64,000 bases of DNA from Channallabes apus (taxonomy: Eukaryota; Chordata; Actinopteri; Siluriformes; Clariidae), in contig CM060126.1 of NCBI GenBank assembly GCA_030522415.1, forward strand, positions 1,510,333-1,574,332, given 5' to 3'. Shown in pieces: positions 22,063-33,603 of this stretch. Every line of letters begins with the position of its first letter. Position 1 is the first letter of the stretch. The translations under genes and the position numbers were made by a program. The notes under the pieces were generated by a model. The model searched no databases and had not been told where the DNA came from. It worked only from the letters and a program-made list of their open reading frames with translations.

Positions 22063-22592
22063 GGTGTCAACCAATCAGGGAGCAGTTTCCTCCTGCACTG
22101 TCACCAGCTAGAGGGCGAGAAGGAGCTCCTGTCTTCAGTGACACTATAACAAATCGGAAAGATGTTCCCACCCATAATAAAACTGTAATCAATCAGACAG
22201 ATGTTCCCTCCCATACTGGTTATGTAACAGATCAGACAGATGTTCCCTGCAGCAGTGGTACTGTAAACCAATCACACAGATGTTTCTTTCTGTAGTGGTA
22301 CTGTTACCAGTTAAACAGATGTTCCCTCCCATAATGACAATGTATCCAATGAGACAGATGTTTCCTCTCACATTTACACTGTAGCCAATTAGACAGATGT
22401 TCATGCCGATAATGGTACAGTAATGTAACGAATCAGACAGATGTTCCCTCCCATAATAACACTGTAACCATTTAGACAGATGTTCCCTCATATAATGACA
22501 ATGTATCCAATCAGACAGATGTCTGATTCAATCAGAGGGATGTCCCTCCCACATGTACACTGTAACCAATTAGACAAATGTTCCCTTGTTAT
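22063..22592. repeat. Minisatellite, ~39-bp unit, about 11 copies
   Basis: The unit is close to CCAATCAGACAGATGTTCCC followed by TCCCATAATGACACTGTA. Units run from about 22147 to 22590, after a diverged first unit at 22063. Divergence is mostly 10-25 percent, unit length varies from 38 to 43, and one unit near 22500-22560 carries an extra duplication. The minus-strand frame with repeated GREHLSD is a product of the repeat. Confidence 0.9.
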
Positions 22593-24600
22593 CCTTTTAG
22601 CTAACATAGTGTTCTATTACACTGTGTAACACCAGTGTTTGTCCTTTTCACACTAAATTGTCTTATTTTTGGAACGAAATAACTTGAGTAAAATGCAAAA
22701 TGTGTTTTTTGTCTAGTTGACAGAATGAAAGTCTGGATTGATGATAATTTAGTTCTAAAGTGAACAATCAGGATTCAGTCCAAACAATAAAACACGAGCG
22801 TGCTCTATGACAAATGGAAAGTGCAGCCTGTGTGTGATGATGGTCAGAGCCGTTTCTGTTTAAAGTAGAGACTGGTAGAGCGAAAGTGGAGTGGATAATG
22901 GCCGTGTGTTAGCAATACTGCGAATCGGCAATGCGTGCACACCACAGTGAACACACCACAGGTAAGAAACTGGAGAAGGAAATGAAAGTGTTGTTCTTTT
23001 CCACTTTTTTGTGCTTTAGGTTTGTATGGAATTTAGTTTGGGCGGAAATTGTGTTAAAATCTGGGAAAGCCGCTGCTAAGTGTTAGCCTTCAGGTTTTCA
23101 GGCTGGTGGTTGCTGTGCGTTAGCGGGAGAGCAATCTAGCAGGTAGGAATCCATCTGATGAAAGCAGGATATATTTCTATTTTGGCGAAAATGGGATCTG
23201 CCTTTACGGAACACACCCAGCAGGATAAACAGACACCAATGAGCATCTTATTTTTTAGCTGCTGGCGAAAACCTCTCAGCTATTACACTGCAGAGAGAGG
23301 TGGAAGAAACACTGACAAGACAGACAGGCAGGCAGACAGACAGACAGAAGACTTTGGCTTACAGAGGCAGACAGACAGATTGGCAAGACAGAGAGACAAT
23401 GACACCAGAAAGTGCTGAGACTGGAGCAGAGACAGACAGATAGATGCAACAGTAAGTGTGAGACAGATGTGCCTGGTCGGTGTTCACCACTAGCTGTCTC
23501 ACTCCCGCGCCACTCATTAGCCACGCTAGTGCAAATGTACATGAATAATTCATGAGTTGCTGATTAATTCCTCAATCCATCAGAGCAGCTGCTTTTGTCC
23601 GAGACGGAGGTTCAAGACCAGCGACCTGATGACCCATAATGCTTAGTCACTTGGTCACATGACAGAGGAATGCGATGTGGAAGGGGAGAAATATTAACGG
23701 TGATCTGTGTGTAAGAAATGCTTATACTTTAGATTGAGAGTTAATATTTGGTTAATGTGTTCCGCTTATGCAATCGTGCACCTGGTGTTCATTTTTTCTT
23801 GGAAAAAAATGACAAAATATTCAAATAAAATGTTTTCATAGTTAGCGTTCCAATCTGTTCACCAAGAAATGTACTGCAGTGGTATTTATTTTTTTATTTG
23901 GTTTTGTGAATATTTGATTTCCGGACTTAATGTGGAGAGAAATAAGAATAAAAATATTTGAAGTTTATAATTTCTTTTATTTAAAAACTAAAGGAATTTG
24001 CTGTTGTAATGCTCACAGTAAACTTAAATAAAAACCATCTGTTCTCTGTTTTTTTTCCATTTTAATTTCAAAATCAAAACATTGTACATGCATAATTAGC
24101 TGATAGATTTATTCACTGAATTATTCATTTATTCATTTGTGAGATGTGCATGCGAATTATGATCTGATCATGCTCATTACTCTGCCCAGGGAAGTGTTTA
24201 GAGAAGAGTGTGTGGGAAAAGATGATTCATAATCAATTTAAATATAATTATTATGATATGAATAGAAAACTAAGTGACTTGTAAACTCAGGATGAGTTAA
24301 TAGCTGAACTGCGCCGTCACTAGAGCGAAATGCAGTCACTGTATCATCAGCATTAAATCCAATAACACATTGTCTTCGCGGTGTAACACGAAGTCTTTGC
24401 GGTGATGTTTTCTTCACCACGGTGGCAGTCAATTGCCGTCATGAGCTGATGCATTACCTGTGGCAAGATTTATATATTAATGAGCTCATTCAAACATGTT
24501 ATCGTTCCATCGATTTCATTCACAGGAACTTGTGCATGCTTTTTAAATCTGTACAGAAGGAGTCTCCAGTATCAGAGCTTAGATACGTTTGAAGCTATTC
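22593..24600. other. Non-coding stretch with a (CAGA)n tract
   Basis: A degenerate CAGA/CAGG tract runs from 23318 to 23450 (GACAGACAGGCAGGCAGACA). No gene recognised. A CACCACAG|GTAAGA donor-like match at about 22961 has no supporting exon. Confidence 0.45.
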
Positions 24601-24621
24601 TCTACAGTTTCCATTTAAAAC

Positions 24622-25608
24622 CATGATGAAGATTATAATGATGATGATAATGATGAAGATGATGATGACAACAATGACAATGATGAAGACTATAATGATG
24701 AGGATGATGACAGCAATGATGAATATTATAATGATGATGATGACAAAAAGACGATGCTAACATTGTTAATTATGATGAACATTATGAAAAATGGTGATGA
24801 TCATAATTGCATAATGAAAATTATCATGATGGTGGTGATTATAATGATGATGATGATGAAGATGACGATCATAGTGATGATGATGATGATTGTAGTGATG
24901 AACATGATTATGATGATGAAGAAGAAGATTATTGATGATGTAGATGATGACAATTATAATGATGCTGATGATGGTGGTGGTCATGAAGAAGATGTTAATA
25001 GTGAAGATGATTATTTTTATGATGAAGGTGGTGATCATTATATTGATGATGATGATGATGATGATGATGATGACGACTATGACAAACAATGATGATGTTG
25101 ATAATGATGACAATTTTCATTATGATGATGGTGATTACATAATGATAATGATGATGGTGGTGATGATTATAATGATGATGATGATGAATAACATAGTGAT
25201 GATGATGATGATGATGATTGTATTGATGAACACGATCATAATGAACATAATGATTATAATTGTGATGCTGAAGCAGAAATTGATGACGATAATGGTGAAG
25301 GCGATGTGATGATGATGATGATGATGATGATGAAGATGACAATAATAAAGATGATTATTGTAATGATGTAGATGATAATTATTATATTGATGATGATGTT
25401 TCTGATGATGACGGTGGTGGTGATGTTAATGAAGAAGATGATAATGGTGAAGATGATAATTGTACTAATGAAGATAGCAATTACATTGATGATGATGATG
25501 ATTATGGTGATGGTGGAGGTGACGATAATGGTGAAGATGATGATTGTAATGATGAATATAATGAATATAATGATAAAGATGATGATGATGATGATGATGA
25601 TGATGTGG
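24622..25608. repeat. ~1-kb imperfect GAT/AAT trinucleotide tract
   Basis: Nearly all of the segment is GAT, AAT and GAA triplets in mixed order, for example (GAT)9 near 25045-25071 and (GAT)9 near 25306-25332. Long apparent frames on both strands (Asp-rich, Met/Ile-rich, His-rich) come from the triplet repeat and are not genes. Confidence 0.95.
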
Positions 25609-25620
25609 CCACGGTAATGA

Positions 25621-26630
25621 TTGTTTCCTCCTTTGCTGGATAAGAACAACTCGGCTCAGAAGCTGCAGCACTTTATTTTCTTTATTTTATTCCTGACTAC
25701 ATCTCCGTCTCTGCGCTCGGCATTTCCTGTTAGCTTCCAGCTCAAAGGCTGGACCTGATAAACGATTTGCTCTGCAGGTAAACGCACCCGAGCAACAGAT
25801 GTGTGAGAACAGAAAATGTGTCTCACTGATAAAATCTGTAAGTAATGTAAATGGAAATCAGAATATAGCGGGCAGCTCCTCTTTCCAAGCGCATCAGAGA
25901 GCCAGGCTCATCCGAGCGGGAAGTGAGCTGCAACCCGTGGACTGAATTTCAACTGGATTAACTGTTCATTGTAAATGTATAGTGTATACTTCATAATGTA
26001 ATGTGTTCAGCTAGTTAGCAAAGTTGACAAGCTACCTAACTATCAAATGTTACAAGAATTTGGATACAATAAAACAAGAATACAATAATAAGATAAAGTG
26101 TCCAAAAAATTATTAATGAATGCATCCATCTGTTAATAATTTTATTTGATTTACTGTACATACAACAGAATATAAATTTTTAAACAGAAGCCATTATAGA
26201 AGCATGGATGTGGAGTCAGCATGACATCTTTGAACTTGACATTGTTTGTTGAAGCTACAAGGTGATGACGGGCATAACAGGGACAAAGCAGGCACAGAAC
26301 AGGGCATTATTAAGATCAAACAGGGAACGATTCATGTAGAACAGGGCATAACATGGACTGGGACGTGGCATGGTACAACCTTATTGACCTCCACGAGGTG
26401 CTGGGCTGTGGAGGTTGCCTGCTTAGTTTCTACAGGGTGTTGGGCTTGAATTTGGGCCGATATGGTACTGAACCTCTGCTTGCTTGTCCTCTTCTTCTGG
26501 CCGCACTGGAAATGTGGCTTGGAAAGGAGCCAGATGGCTGGCAACCTGCTCTGTATGCTTCTGTAGCTGTCACAGATCATAAAGTTGAGCGCTCCCACCA
26601 CCAGCACCACCACCCCCCACCCACCCATAC
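25621..26630. other. Unassigned non-coding stretch
   Basis: Moderate complexity. 26270-26370 has ACAGGGCAT/AACAGGG-type imperfect repeats. A 117-residue plus-strand frame (26353-26706) has a His/Pro-rich end and no recognisable domain. Its 3' part overlaps a better exon candidate on the other strand. Confidence 0.35.
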
Positions 26631-26702
26631 CTTGTGTAGCGTGGCTTCCTCTGCTGCAGCATCGCTGAGTGGCAGAAACGTCAGTGTCTCCTGGAGGTCC
26701 AT
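26631..26702 (-). other. Candidate coding exon of unknown gene
   Basis: On the minus strand an ATG at 26702 opens 24 codons beginning MDLQETLTFLPLSDAAAEEA and ending LHK. The last codon AAG is followed at once by GTATGG, a good splice donor (CACAAG|GTATGG). Codon use is GC-rich at third positions, unlike the surroundings. No acceptor with a pyrimidine tract is seen upstream, so if real it would be a first coding exon. I do not recognise it. Confidence 0.25.
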
Positions 26703-27017
26703 GTGAGAAGCCTCAATGTTTTTTTCTTCCTAGTGCCGTCAGCTTCCTGACATATAAATAATGGCATTCATGTCTTCAGACATGTTATTGCTATACATAA
26801 TATATTGTTATATATTTTTTGGCTGACTACAATAAATAAATAAATAAACAAACATGTCTCTTAAGGAAATTGTAAACGTTTATTTACAACTTCTTATCAT
26901 TTTAAAATACAATTTTTTTTTCTTTGAGACTGATTAGCTTGAAGTCCATGATGATCTAATTGATTGACAGTTCTTCCTAGAACCTTTAAGGGTTCTCAAG
27001 TGTTCTAAACATTCCAA
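26703..27017. other. AT-rich non-coding stretch
   Basis: Nothing recognised except a short (AAAT)n near 26834-26850. Confidence 0.4.
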
Positions 27018-27622
27018 TGCCTCTTTTCCACTGCATAGTACGGCACAGCACGGTTCAGTACAGCTCACTTCGGTTCGGCTCAGTTCGGCTCGGTTTGTGC
27101 TTCCACTGCAGTTTAGTAACGCTTTAGAGTGGGCGAGATTACTCACGTGTCGTTTAGTCGCGGCGCCGCTACTGCCGTGACATCATCGTAAACGTCGTAA
27201 ACAAACACACAACAATGGAGCATATCGACGGCATGGTGTTCTTCATTCTCGGCATGTGGATGTTTTTAACAGCGAGACGAAGGAGTTTGTTTCAAAAGAG
27301 GCTGATGGCAGCCAAAGAAAATATTTGGTTAATACAAAAAGGTGCGTCCGATCCTTCTCTGGCTGTTTCTAAATATAGCGGTTCTGTTGTGTCTTGTGTC
27401 GCAAGTTCAGTGATGCAGTAATGACGATTTTCTCCGGCCAATCAGTGACCAGCAGAGTTTACACGTCACGTTTTGGTAACGGTTCGGCGCGCTTGGAACC
27501 TCGGCTGAGGTGGTACTAAAAAAAGGACCAGGTACCAGGTACTGTTCCCAGTGGAAAACCCCCCCAAAAGTGAGTAGAACTGAACCGTGTCGTGCCGTAC
27601 TATGCAGTGGAAAAGCGCCATA
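27018..27622. mobile_element. Non-autonomous DNA transposon with ~45-bp inverted ends
   Basis: The left end CTTTTCCACTGCATAGTACG and the right end, read in reverse, match over about 45 bases. A GGTTC-rich subterminal region follows each end, a pattern seen in a widespread fish DNA transposon family (Harbinger-like by my memory, not certain). The interior is CpG-rich at 27150-27190 and contains a possible coding exon (27215-27340). Target duplications are not clear. Confidence 0.7.
27215..27340 (+). other. Possible transposon first exon
   Basis: ATG 27215 opens MEHIDGMVFFILGMWMFLTA then RRRSLFQKRLMAAKE and reaches CAAAAAG|GTGCGT, a donor-like site at about 27341. The frame continues to 27421 if unspliced. 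The peptide has a hydrophobic stretch (about residues 7-20) followed by a basic one. It sits wholly inside the inverted ends, so it probably belongs to the mobile element and not to the host. No family assigned. Confidence 0.35.
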
Positions 27623-29389
27623 AGAGTGGATTTCTTAAGATTTCTATTTAATTTAGCTGAATGTGAATAATGATGATGAACCAAAAAATAAACTGCATTA
27701 CAATTAAATTAATAGAGAAAAGTATGTTCCTATTTTTTTAAATATTTTTTTCAGAGCTTGTCTTGTTATTCGAGGTGATGTCACGTGCTTATTATGCAGC
27801 GCTGTAGTATTTAATTAGTCGATAAAGGCCCGAGGAGCACCGCATTAGCACGCTGTTTACCTGAAACTGATGCTAGTGGCTGTGAAAATGAGTAATAAAC
27901 AAACAATACACACACACACACAATGGGGACTGAAATTTTCCCTCTAGTTTATTCACAGAAACAAAGTATATCAGCATTAATTCATTTCTTTATTAAATCA
28001 AACCATCCCCATGGTACAGAAATCTGGAGAAACAGAAAGGTTCCAGAGAGACATAGGAAGAACTTCCATGTAAATGAAGTAAATGAATGAGGAGGAAATT
28101 GAGAAGAAAGAGAAGCCTGATCATGATCCCAAGATCATTTGCTAAATATAAAAATATAAAAAATAAAATAATAAAGATGATTTTTATATTTCATATGGTT
28201 ACATAAACCAGTTAGCATACATTCATACAAAGAAGTGGCTAGCACACACAAGTCACCAATTAAAGCTAATGTTAAACAGGACCCTTTTCATTTAACGGCT
28301 TGCAGAAGAGATCATGTTTAATCAGCACAGAAATCGATCTCATGGTAAAGAAACTGTTAGAAATGCAAACAGAGCCACATTACATTTAACATTCAAGGTT
28401 GTCTCTGGTCAGACTAGCGTTATCTGACTCCACTCCTTACCAGCACAAACTTCATACAACAACAGTGGGTACGCAGTAAAATAAACATACAAACTAGCCT
28501 CAGTAGCCTTATTTAAGCTACTGTAGTTAGGACAAACACAGCACTGCGCTAACATAATTCCGCTAACTAGCTGTTAAGTTTTAAATGATGAAGAAGTGTG
28601 TCCGAGCTAAGTTTTAAGCTAAGAGTAGAAGACTTATTTCTTGTTGTGTCCGCTGCACCCTGATACACTTACTTACTTAAACAATACAACAACAAGAACA
28701 CAGAGTAATTGATATTAAATCAATTTAATTAATAAAGAATAAGTAAATAAATTATACCTTGTAGAAATAGTATTAAAATGCTGGCCAAATAAATAAATAA
28801 GGTGCATGTGATAAAACTAATTTAAATAAAATATTTTCTTTAAAACAAATTCAGCTAATTAATTTAAAACAAACAAAAATTAATAAATACACCAATTAAC
28901 TAAATAATTCCTTTGTAAATGATAAATTAATTAAAAGATGCAAAAACAAAACAAAATAAAAAAATAATTATTGAATTGTTATGCATTTAAGATTTTGTTT
29001 GCATAAAACAATACATCTTTTTTTTTTTTATTTGTTTATGGATAAATTATTTTAATTTAATCTGCTCCATGGTCCGTTATGCTCCATGACCTTATTCATT
29101 TATTAATTTATTGTTTTTTGGGGTTTAACAAGTTGCATTCTGGAAATCTCATAAGCTGCTCAGAATAAACATGAAGAACGGTCAATTACTCCACAAGGGA
29201 TTAATAGCTTCAGGGAAAATTCTAAGGAAAAAAAACAATATAATATATATATTTATTTCTGATTACAAAAGAAAAGAAACAAACTCACTAAAAGAGTTAG
29301 TGAGATAATGCTTGAATAGAGTACACAGAATTCAAAGATTAGCAAAAGAGTTTAACGTGTAGTGTTACTAACGCGGAGTTAACACTTAA
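27623..29389. other. AT-rich non-coding stretch
   Basis: No gene or named repeat recognised. Short (CA)n at 27909-27922. Very AT-rich, (AATAAATT)-like between 28690 and 29110. Confidence 0.4.
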
Positions 29390-29930
29390 AAACAAAACTT
29401 GAGTTCATAGACTAGCAGAGCTAGACCCAAGGAAGAGAGAGACTCTAGTAATGCTGTAAAATACAGAGTTTAAAAGCTAATCATAAAGCTAAAGGGAGGT
29501 AAAGTGCAGTGTTAGCATATACAGAGTTTGAATATACAGAGTTCAAAGGCAAACAAGACTTGAAAAGGAAATAATGCTAGCATAGTGCTAAAAAAATACA
29601 GAGGTCAGAAGAACATATCGCCAAGATTTAAGGAAAATACAGTAAACCTAGCATTACACTAGTAATATACAGTACAAAGCTCAAATACTGGCACTAAGCT
29701 AAGACTGAAGAAAAAAATGGCTTATTGCTGGAATTCCAGGCTGAAAGACTATAATAGAGCTAAGACACAAAGATAAATAAAAATAGCATCAAATTTAGAG
29801 TTTAAAGTCTAGTCTAGAGTGGAAAAAGTACAAAGCTAGCACAATGCGGTGGAATATAAAGGGCTCAAATGCGAGCATAGCGCTAAGACTTGAAAAGAAA
29901 AATAATATACTTGCAGGAACATTCAGAGAC
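29390..29930. repeat. Possible degenerate tandem repeat, ~90-110 bp
   Basis: Recurring blocks include AATACAGAGTTTAAAAGC, ATATACAGAGTTCAAAGGC, GACTTGAAAAGGAAATAATG and GACTTGAAAAGAAAAATAAT, and GCATAGTGCTAA / GCATAGCGCTAA. The pattern suggests an old minisatellite, but unit borders cannot be fixed by eye. Confidence 0.35.
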
Positions 29931-30032
29931 TAAAGCTTTAGCTCTATGAGAGCGTGTAGCTTACGCTGCCTTTTGGGCGCTTTGTTCAGAGCAGGTCATC
30001 TTTGTCACAGCGTAGTAGCATGGTGATTTATT

Positions 30033-30922
30033 TTAGTTTCTTATTTTAGTCTTCAGTGGGCATGAGACTAAAGGTTTTATCTGGGACACATGAAACAAAG
30101 GGTTGATGCGTCGCATGGTGGATGGTAGGAGTAGTCTGACTGTGCATGGTTTGATGACCTTAAACATGGTGAATGGTCCGATTAACTTGGGGGAGATCTT
30201 ATGGGAGATTGTGTTAATGGGGACCTTGCAGGTGGAAAGCATGACCGAGCATTGCCGATCCGCATGAAGTTTGAAGAGGGATACCGAGTGGCGGAGTCTG
30301 GTCATAGCCCGCAACCAGGTCCTTTTGCAACGGCGAACAAAGGCCTGGGCTGAGGGAATTACGACCTCTTCTTCTTAGGCGGGGAATATGGGGGGTTGAT
30401 AACCCAGACTGCACTGGAATGGTGAGAGCCCTGGTAATAAGTTGTGTGCATACTCGATCCATGGGAACATTTGACTCCAGGAGTGTGGATCTTGGTAGGT
30501 CATACAGCGAATGATCGTTTCAAGATCTTTGTTGGCTCTCTTGGTTTGACCATTAGTCTGAGGGTGGTAGCCAGATGAAAGGCTGGGAGTGGCCCCGATA
30601 AGTCTGCAGAATGCTCTCCAGAACTGGGCAGAGATCAGAGGCTGAGGGAAGCTTGGACAGTGGAACGAAGTGAGCAGTCTTAGAGAAGCGATCACGACAA
30701 TTAGTGCGCAGTTGTGACCCTCGGACTCTGGGAATCCATTGACAAAGTCTAACGCAATATGAGACCAAGGTCCCTGTGGAACCGGGAGTGGTCTGAGGAG
30801 ACCCGCTGGTGATTTATTACTAGTTTTGTTGGTGTGATTGTGGTTGATCTTTTCTGATGGAAGGCTACCATAAACGTTGTCGGATGAGTGCTAAGGTTCG
30901 GGCCCCACCGGGATGACAGGCC
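30033..30922 (-). pseudogene. pol: Integrase and pol C-terminus (Ty3 element 2)
   Basis: Minus-strand pieces in several frames. CRDRFSKTAHFVPLSKLPSA belongs to the integrase core, and SSGYHPQTNGQTKRANKDLE follows as the conserved region before the catalytic Glu (E of DLE). EYAHNLLPGLSPFQCSLGYQ follows, then KTKIRN with PKLIGPFTMFKVIKPCTVRL and HVSQIKPLV of the C-terminal domain (GPF..V box). The chromodomain end is not seen. About 100 bp of the integrase N-terminus (QL.CHPG type) lies at the left LINE junction. Frameshifts and stops show it is inactive. Confidence 0.8.
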
Positions 30923-30929
30923 AACTGTG

Positions 30930-32305
30930 GTGCATAAACAAGCTTCAGCTAGTCCAGAACGCAGCAGCGAGAGTCCTCACTAGAACCAGAAGATATGAGC
31001 ACATCCTATCTTCACTGCATTGGCTCCCTGTGAAATTTCGCATTGATTTTAAAATACTACTCTTGACATACAAAGCATTAAATTGTCTCGCCCCGCAGTA
31101 TCTGAGCGAACTGCAAGTGTCTTACGATCCGCCACGCCTACTTCAATCAAAGGATGCAGGCTGCTTGTCAATATTATTAAGTATTATGAAAACTACAGCT
31201 GGGGACAGAGCTTTTTCTTACAAAGCCCCAAAATTATGGAATAGTCTTCCAAATAGTGTTCGGAACTCAGACACAGTCTCAGTGTTTAAGTCTAGGCTAA
31301 AAACCTATTTATTTAGCCAAGCATTTTTATAAATAGATTTGCCATAGGTAAAAGAGCAGATCTGGGGGACTCATGGACGTAGAGTATTATGGTGAACTGG
31401 TATGTTTAGATGCTGTCTTCATTACTCTCATTTGATCACTTCAGGTTTGTTGACGGTGAGGTGATTGTTTGCTTTACATCTCAGGGAACCCTCATGTTTG
31501 TGTTTCCTTCTGGCTCTCCCTTTTAGTTGTGCTGTCATAGTTAATCCTGCCGGAGTCCCTGCTTGCACTCTACAGTAAATATGCATTCACAGTATACATT
31601 ATGTGACTGTGACCATACATAACTGCCATCTCTCCTCTTCTTCTTTCTCCCCCTCTTTATCTTTCCTGTCTCCCCCTTTCACTCTTTCTCTCTCTCTCTG
31701 TCGAGCTACACATGTCATTCCTGAGCTGCCAGTGATCCAGACTCCCTCTGCCCTCCTGACCTGTCTGATCCATCCTGGTGCCCTGCTTCTGGTTGGAGGT
31801 CTCGTCGCATGGATGCCTCGAGTGTCTCTTTGGGATGTGTCTGGTGTCTGGGGATGATTCTCTCTACTTAGATGGTTCTGGCCTCGACTGGTGTTGTCAG
31901 CTGTTTCTCTGAGGACTTGACAATTCGATAGTTCAGGACTGGAACTTTATACAAGTCTATCTGAGTCTCCAATAACTAACTGGACTCCATTTTAACATAA
32001 ATTAACATCAACTATTATAGCTGCCACCTAACACACTGCATAAATGCAGATCATTTCCTGCTATCTGTTTCACCCAGATGAGGATGGGGTCCCTGCTGAG
32101 TCTGGTTCCTCTCAAGGTTTCTTCCTATTACCATCTCAGGGAGTTTTTCCTTGCCACTGTCGCCCGCGGCTTGCTCACCAGGGACTATCTAACCATTTTT
32201 ATTCATACACATTCACATTCCATACAAACTTAAATAATTCTTTTGTGTAAAGCTGTTTTGAGTCAATTGTTAAAAGCGTTATACAAATAAAATTGAATTG
32301 AATTG
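30930..32305 (+). mobile_element. 5'-truncated L2-like LINE with 7-bp target duplication
   Basis: Flanked by AACTGTG at 30923-30929 and 32306-32312. The element keeps only the end of the RT polyprotein (30936-31329) and a long 3' UTR, with the block CAAGGTTTCTTCCTATTACC and the tail ATACAAATAAAATTGAATTG (GAATT repeats). It inserted into the integrase region of the Ty3 element. The same family makes up 58478-63362, and a tail fragment is at 40183-40568. Confidence 0.9.
30936..31332 (+). pseudogene. LINE reverse transcriptase C-terminus
   Basis: Open frame with NKLQLVQNAAARVLTRTRRY, SLHWLPVKFRIDFKILLLTY, KALNCLAPQYL and FSYKAPKLWNSLPNS, ending in KSRLKTYLFSQAFL with a natural stop. This is the thumb and C-terminal part of an L2/CR1-type ORF2 and lacks the catalytic boxes. 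The 5' truncation is typical of incomplete reverse transcription. Confidence 0.85.
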
Positions 32306-32312
32306 AACTGTG

Positions 32313-33520
32313 AGTTATGGCCCCATTCTAATACCTGGGAGCATGCCGTGGGTGGAACAAAGAGCCGACTTGGCGGTGTCTCTGGTGGGCCGGGATCCTG
32401 AGTCAATGCCAGAGGGGTGGCAAAATGGTTGATCATTGATCAAAGTCATCTGTAACCGAGGCAAATGACATGAGAGGGTGCCAGGCTTGGTGTTCTAGTT
32501 ACCGTCAGTAGGACAGGTAGAAATAAAAGCGGGAGAAAAACAGCGACCACATGCCATGGCGGGAATTCAATCATTTGGCCAACTTGAGGTACTCCAGAGT
32601 TTCTTTCTAGGACAGAGAGGCGACGGGAAAAAAAGCAAGGATGCACTTTACTATCAGCCATTGTTCTTTGAGAAAGAACGGCCCCTACGACGGAGTCCGA
32701 GATGTGAACCTCCACTATGAATTGGTGGGCAGTATTTGACTGTTTGAGGATGGGCGCTACGGTGAATCGGTTCTTGAGTTCAGAGAATGCCTCTTCTGCC
32801 TGGCTATACCACTGAAAGGGGTTTAGGACGTCAGGGAGGTAAGTGTGGCAGCCACTGAACCCCACTTGTAGTTCCGGATGAACCTGCGGTAAAAGTTGGC
32901 GAACCCAAGAAAGTGCTAAAGGTCCTTTCGGGTCACTGGCCTAGGCCAATCGGTTACTACCTTTAAGTTGGCTGGGTCCATTTGGATCTTTGACGGGGCA
33001 ATGATAAAACCAAGGAAGGTAGTTGATTGGGAGTGAAATTCAGACTTTTCTACCATCACGTACAGCTATTTCTCCAGGAGTCTCTGATGGACTTTGATTT
33101 GTGCTTCTCTAGGAACCAGGAGAAAATTAAGATGTCATCCAAATAGACAGACACGAAGATGATAAGAAAGTCCCTGAGCGCATCATTGACCAATGACTGG
33201 AAAACGGCTGGAGCGTTGGCTAGACCAAACGGCACTACTAGGTATTCGTAATGACCTGATGGCGTGTTGAATGCTGTCTTCCACTCGTCTTCCTTCTTGA
33301 TTCTGACTAAGTGATAGGCATTGCGCAGGTCAAGCTTTGTGAAAAAATTGGGGATCGGGGGTAGTGCCCGGGAGGATAATGATGGCACAATCGTAGGGTC
33401 TGTGGAGTGGTAGCGAGAGGGCTCATGACTGAAAACCTGTTTGAGATCCGTGTATTCAGGAGGGATGGTGGACAGGTCGGGGAAGTCCTTGTCAGTTGGG
33501 TAATGGGCTGAGTTGAGACA
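32313..33520 (-). pseudogene. pol: Reverse transcriptase and RNase H (Ty3 element 2)
   Basis: On the minus strand [20 protein letters not shown] (about 33520-33420) leads into the RT. 33388-33056 carries [40 protein letters not shown] and [10 protein letters not shown] (YLDD box). After a frame break, 32865-32446 carries the connection (FQWYSQAEEAFSELKNRF, APIL) and RNase H start (IVEVHISDSVVGAVLSQ), where the usual catalytic Asp of VEVDASD is replaced by His. Several shifts and stops. Confidence 0.85.
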
Positions 33521-33603
33521 GGATGCCAGGTACGAGGACTCTATTCCTGGATCATATTCTTTATCCAGTCAATGTGGGGATTGTCACACATAAACCAGGG
33601 CCG

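Noticed and set aside
22189..22491. 100-residue repeat protein (GREHLSD units), and the thought of a CRISPR array
   Set aside because: The units are tandem 39-bp minisatellite copies without unique spacers, divergent along their whole length; the protein pattern follows from the DNA repeat, and this is eukaryotic DNA.
22917..22966. Exon ending at CACCACAG|GTAAGA
   Set aside because: A good donor alone; the frames before it are short and interrupted and no acceptor is visible.
23158..23553. Frames over 23158-23553 with Cys/Ser-rich or Arg/Gln/Asp-rich repeats
   Set aside because: They are produced by the CAGA/CAGG tract.
24754..25649. Long Asp-rich, Met/Ile-rich and His-rich frames on both strands
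   Set aside because: All are translations of the GAT/AAT triplet tract; both strands are open because the repeat lacks stop codons, not because of coding.
26353..26706. 117-residue plus-strand protein
   Set aside because: No domain, a His/Pro low-complexity end, and no splice or promoter support; the opposite strand offers the better exon candidate in part of it.
30000..30032. A 3' LTR start for Ty3 element 2 at the TGTCAC near 30003
   Set aside because: The sequence beyond does not match the 34326-36699 LTR, and the five flanking bases do not pair with those beyond 36699.
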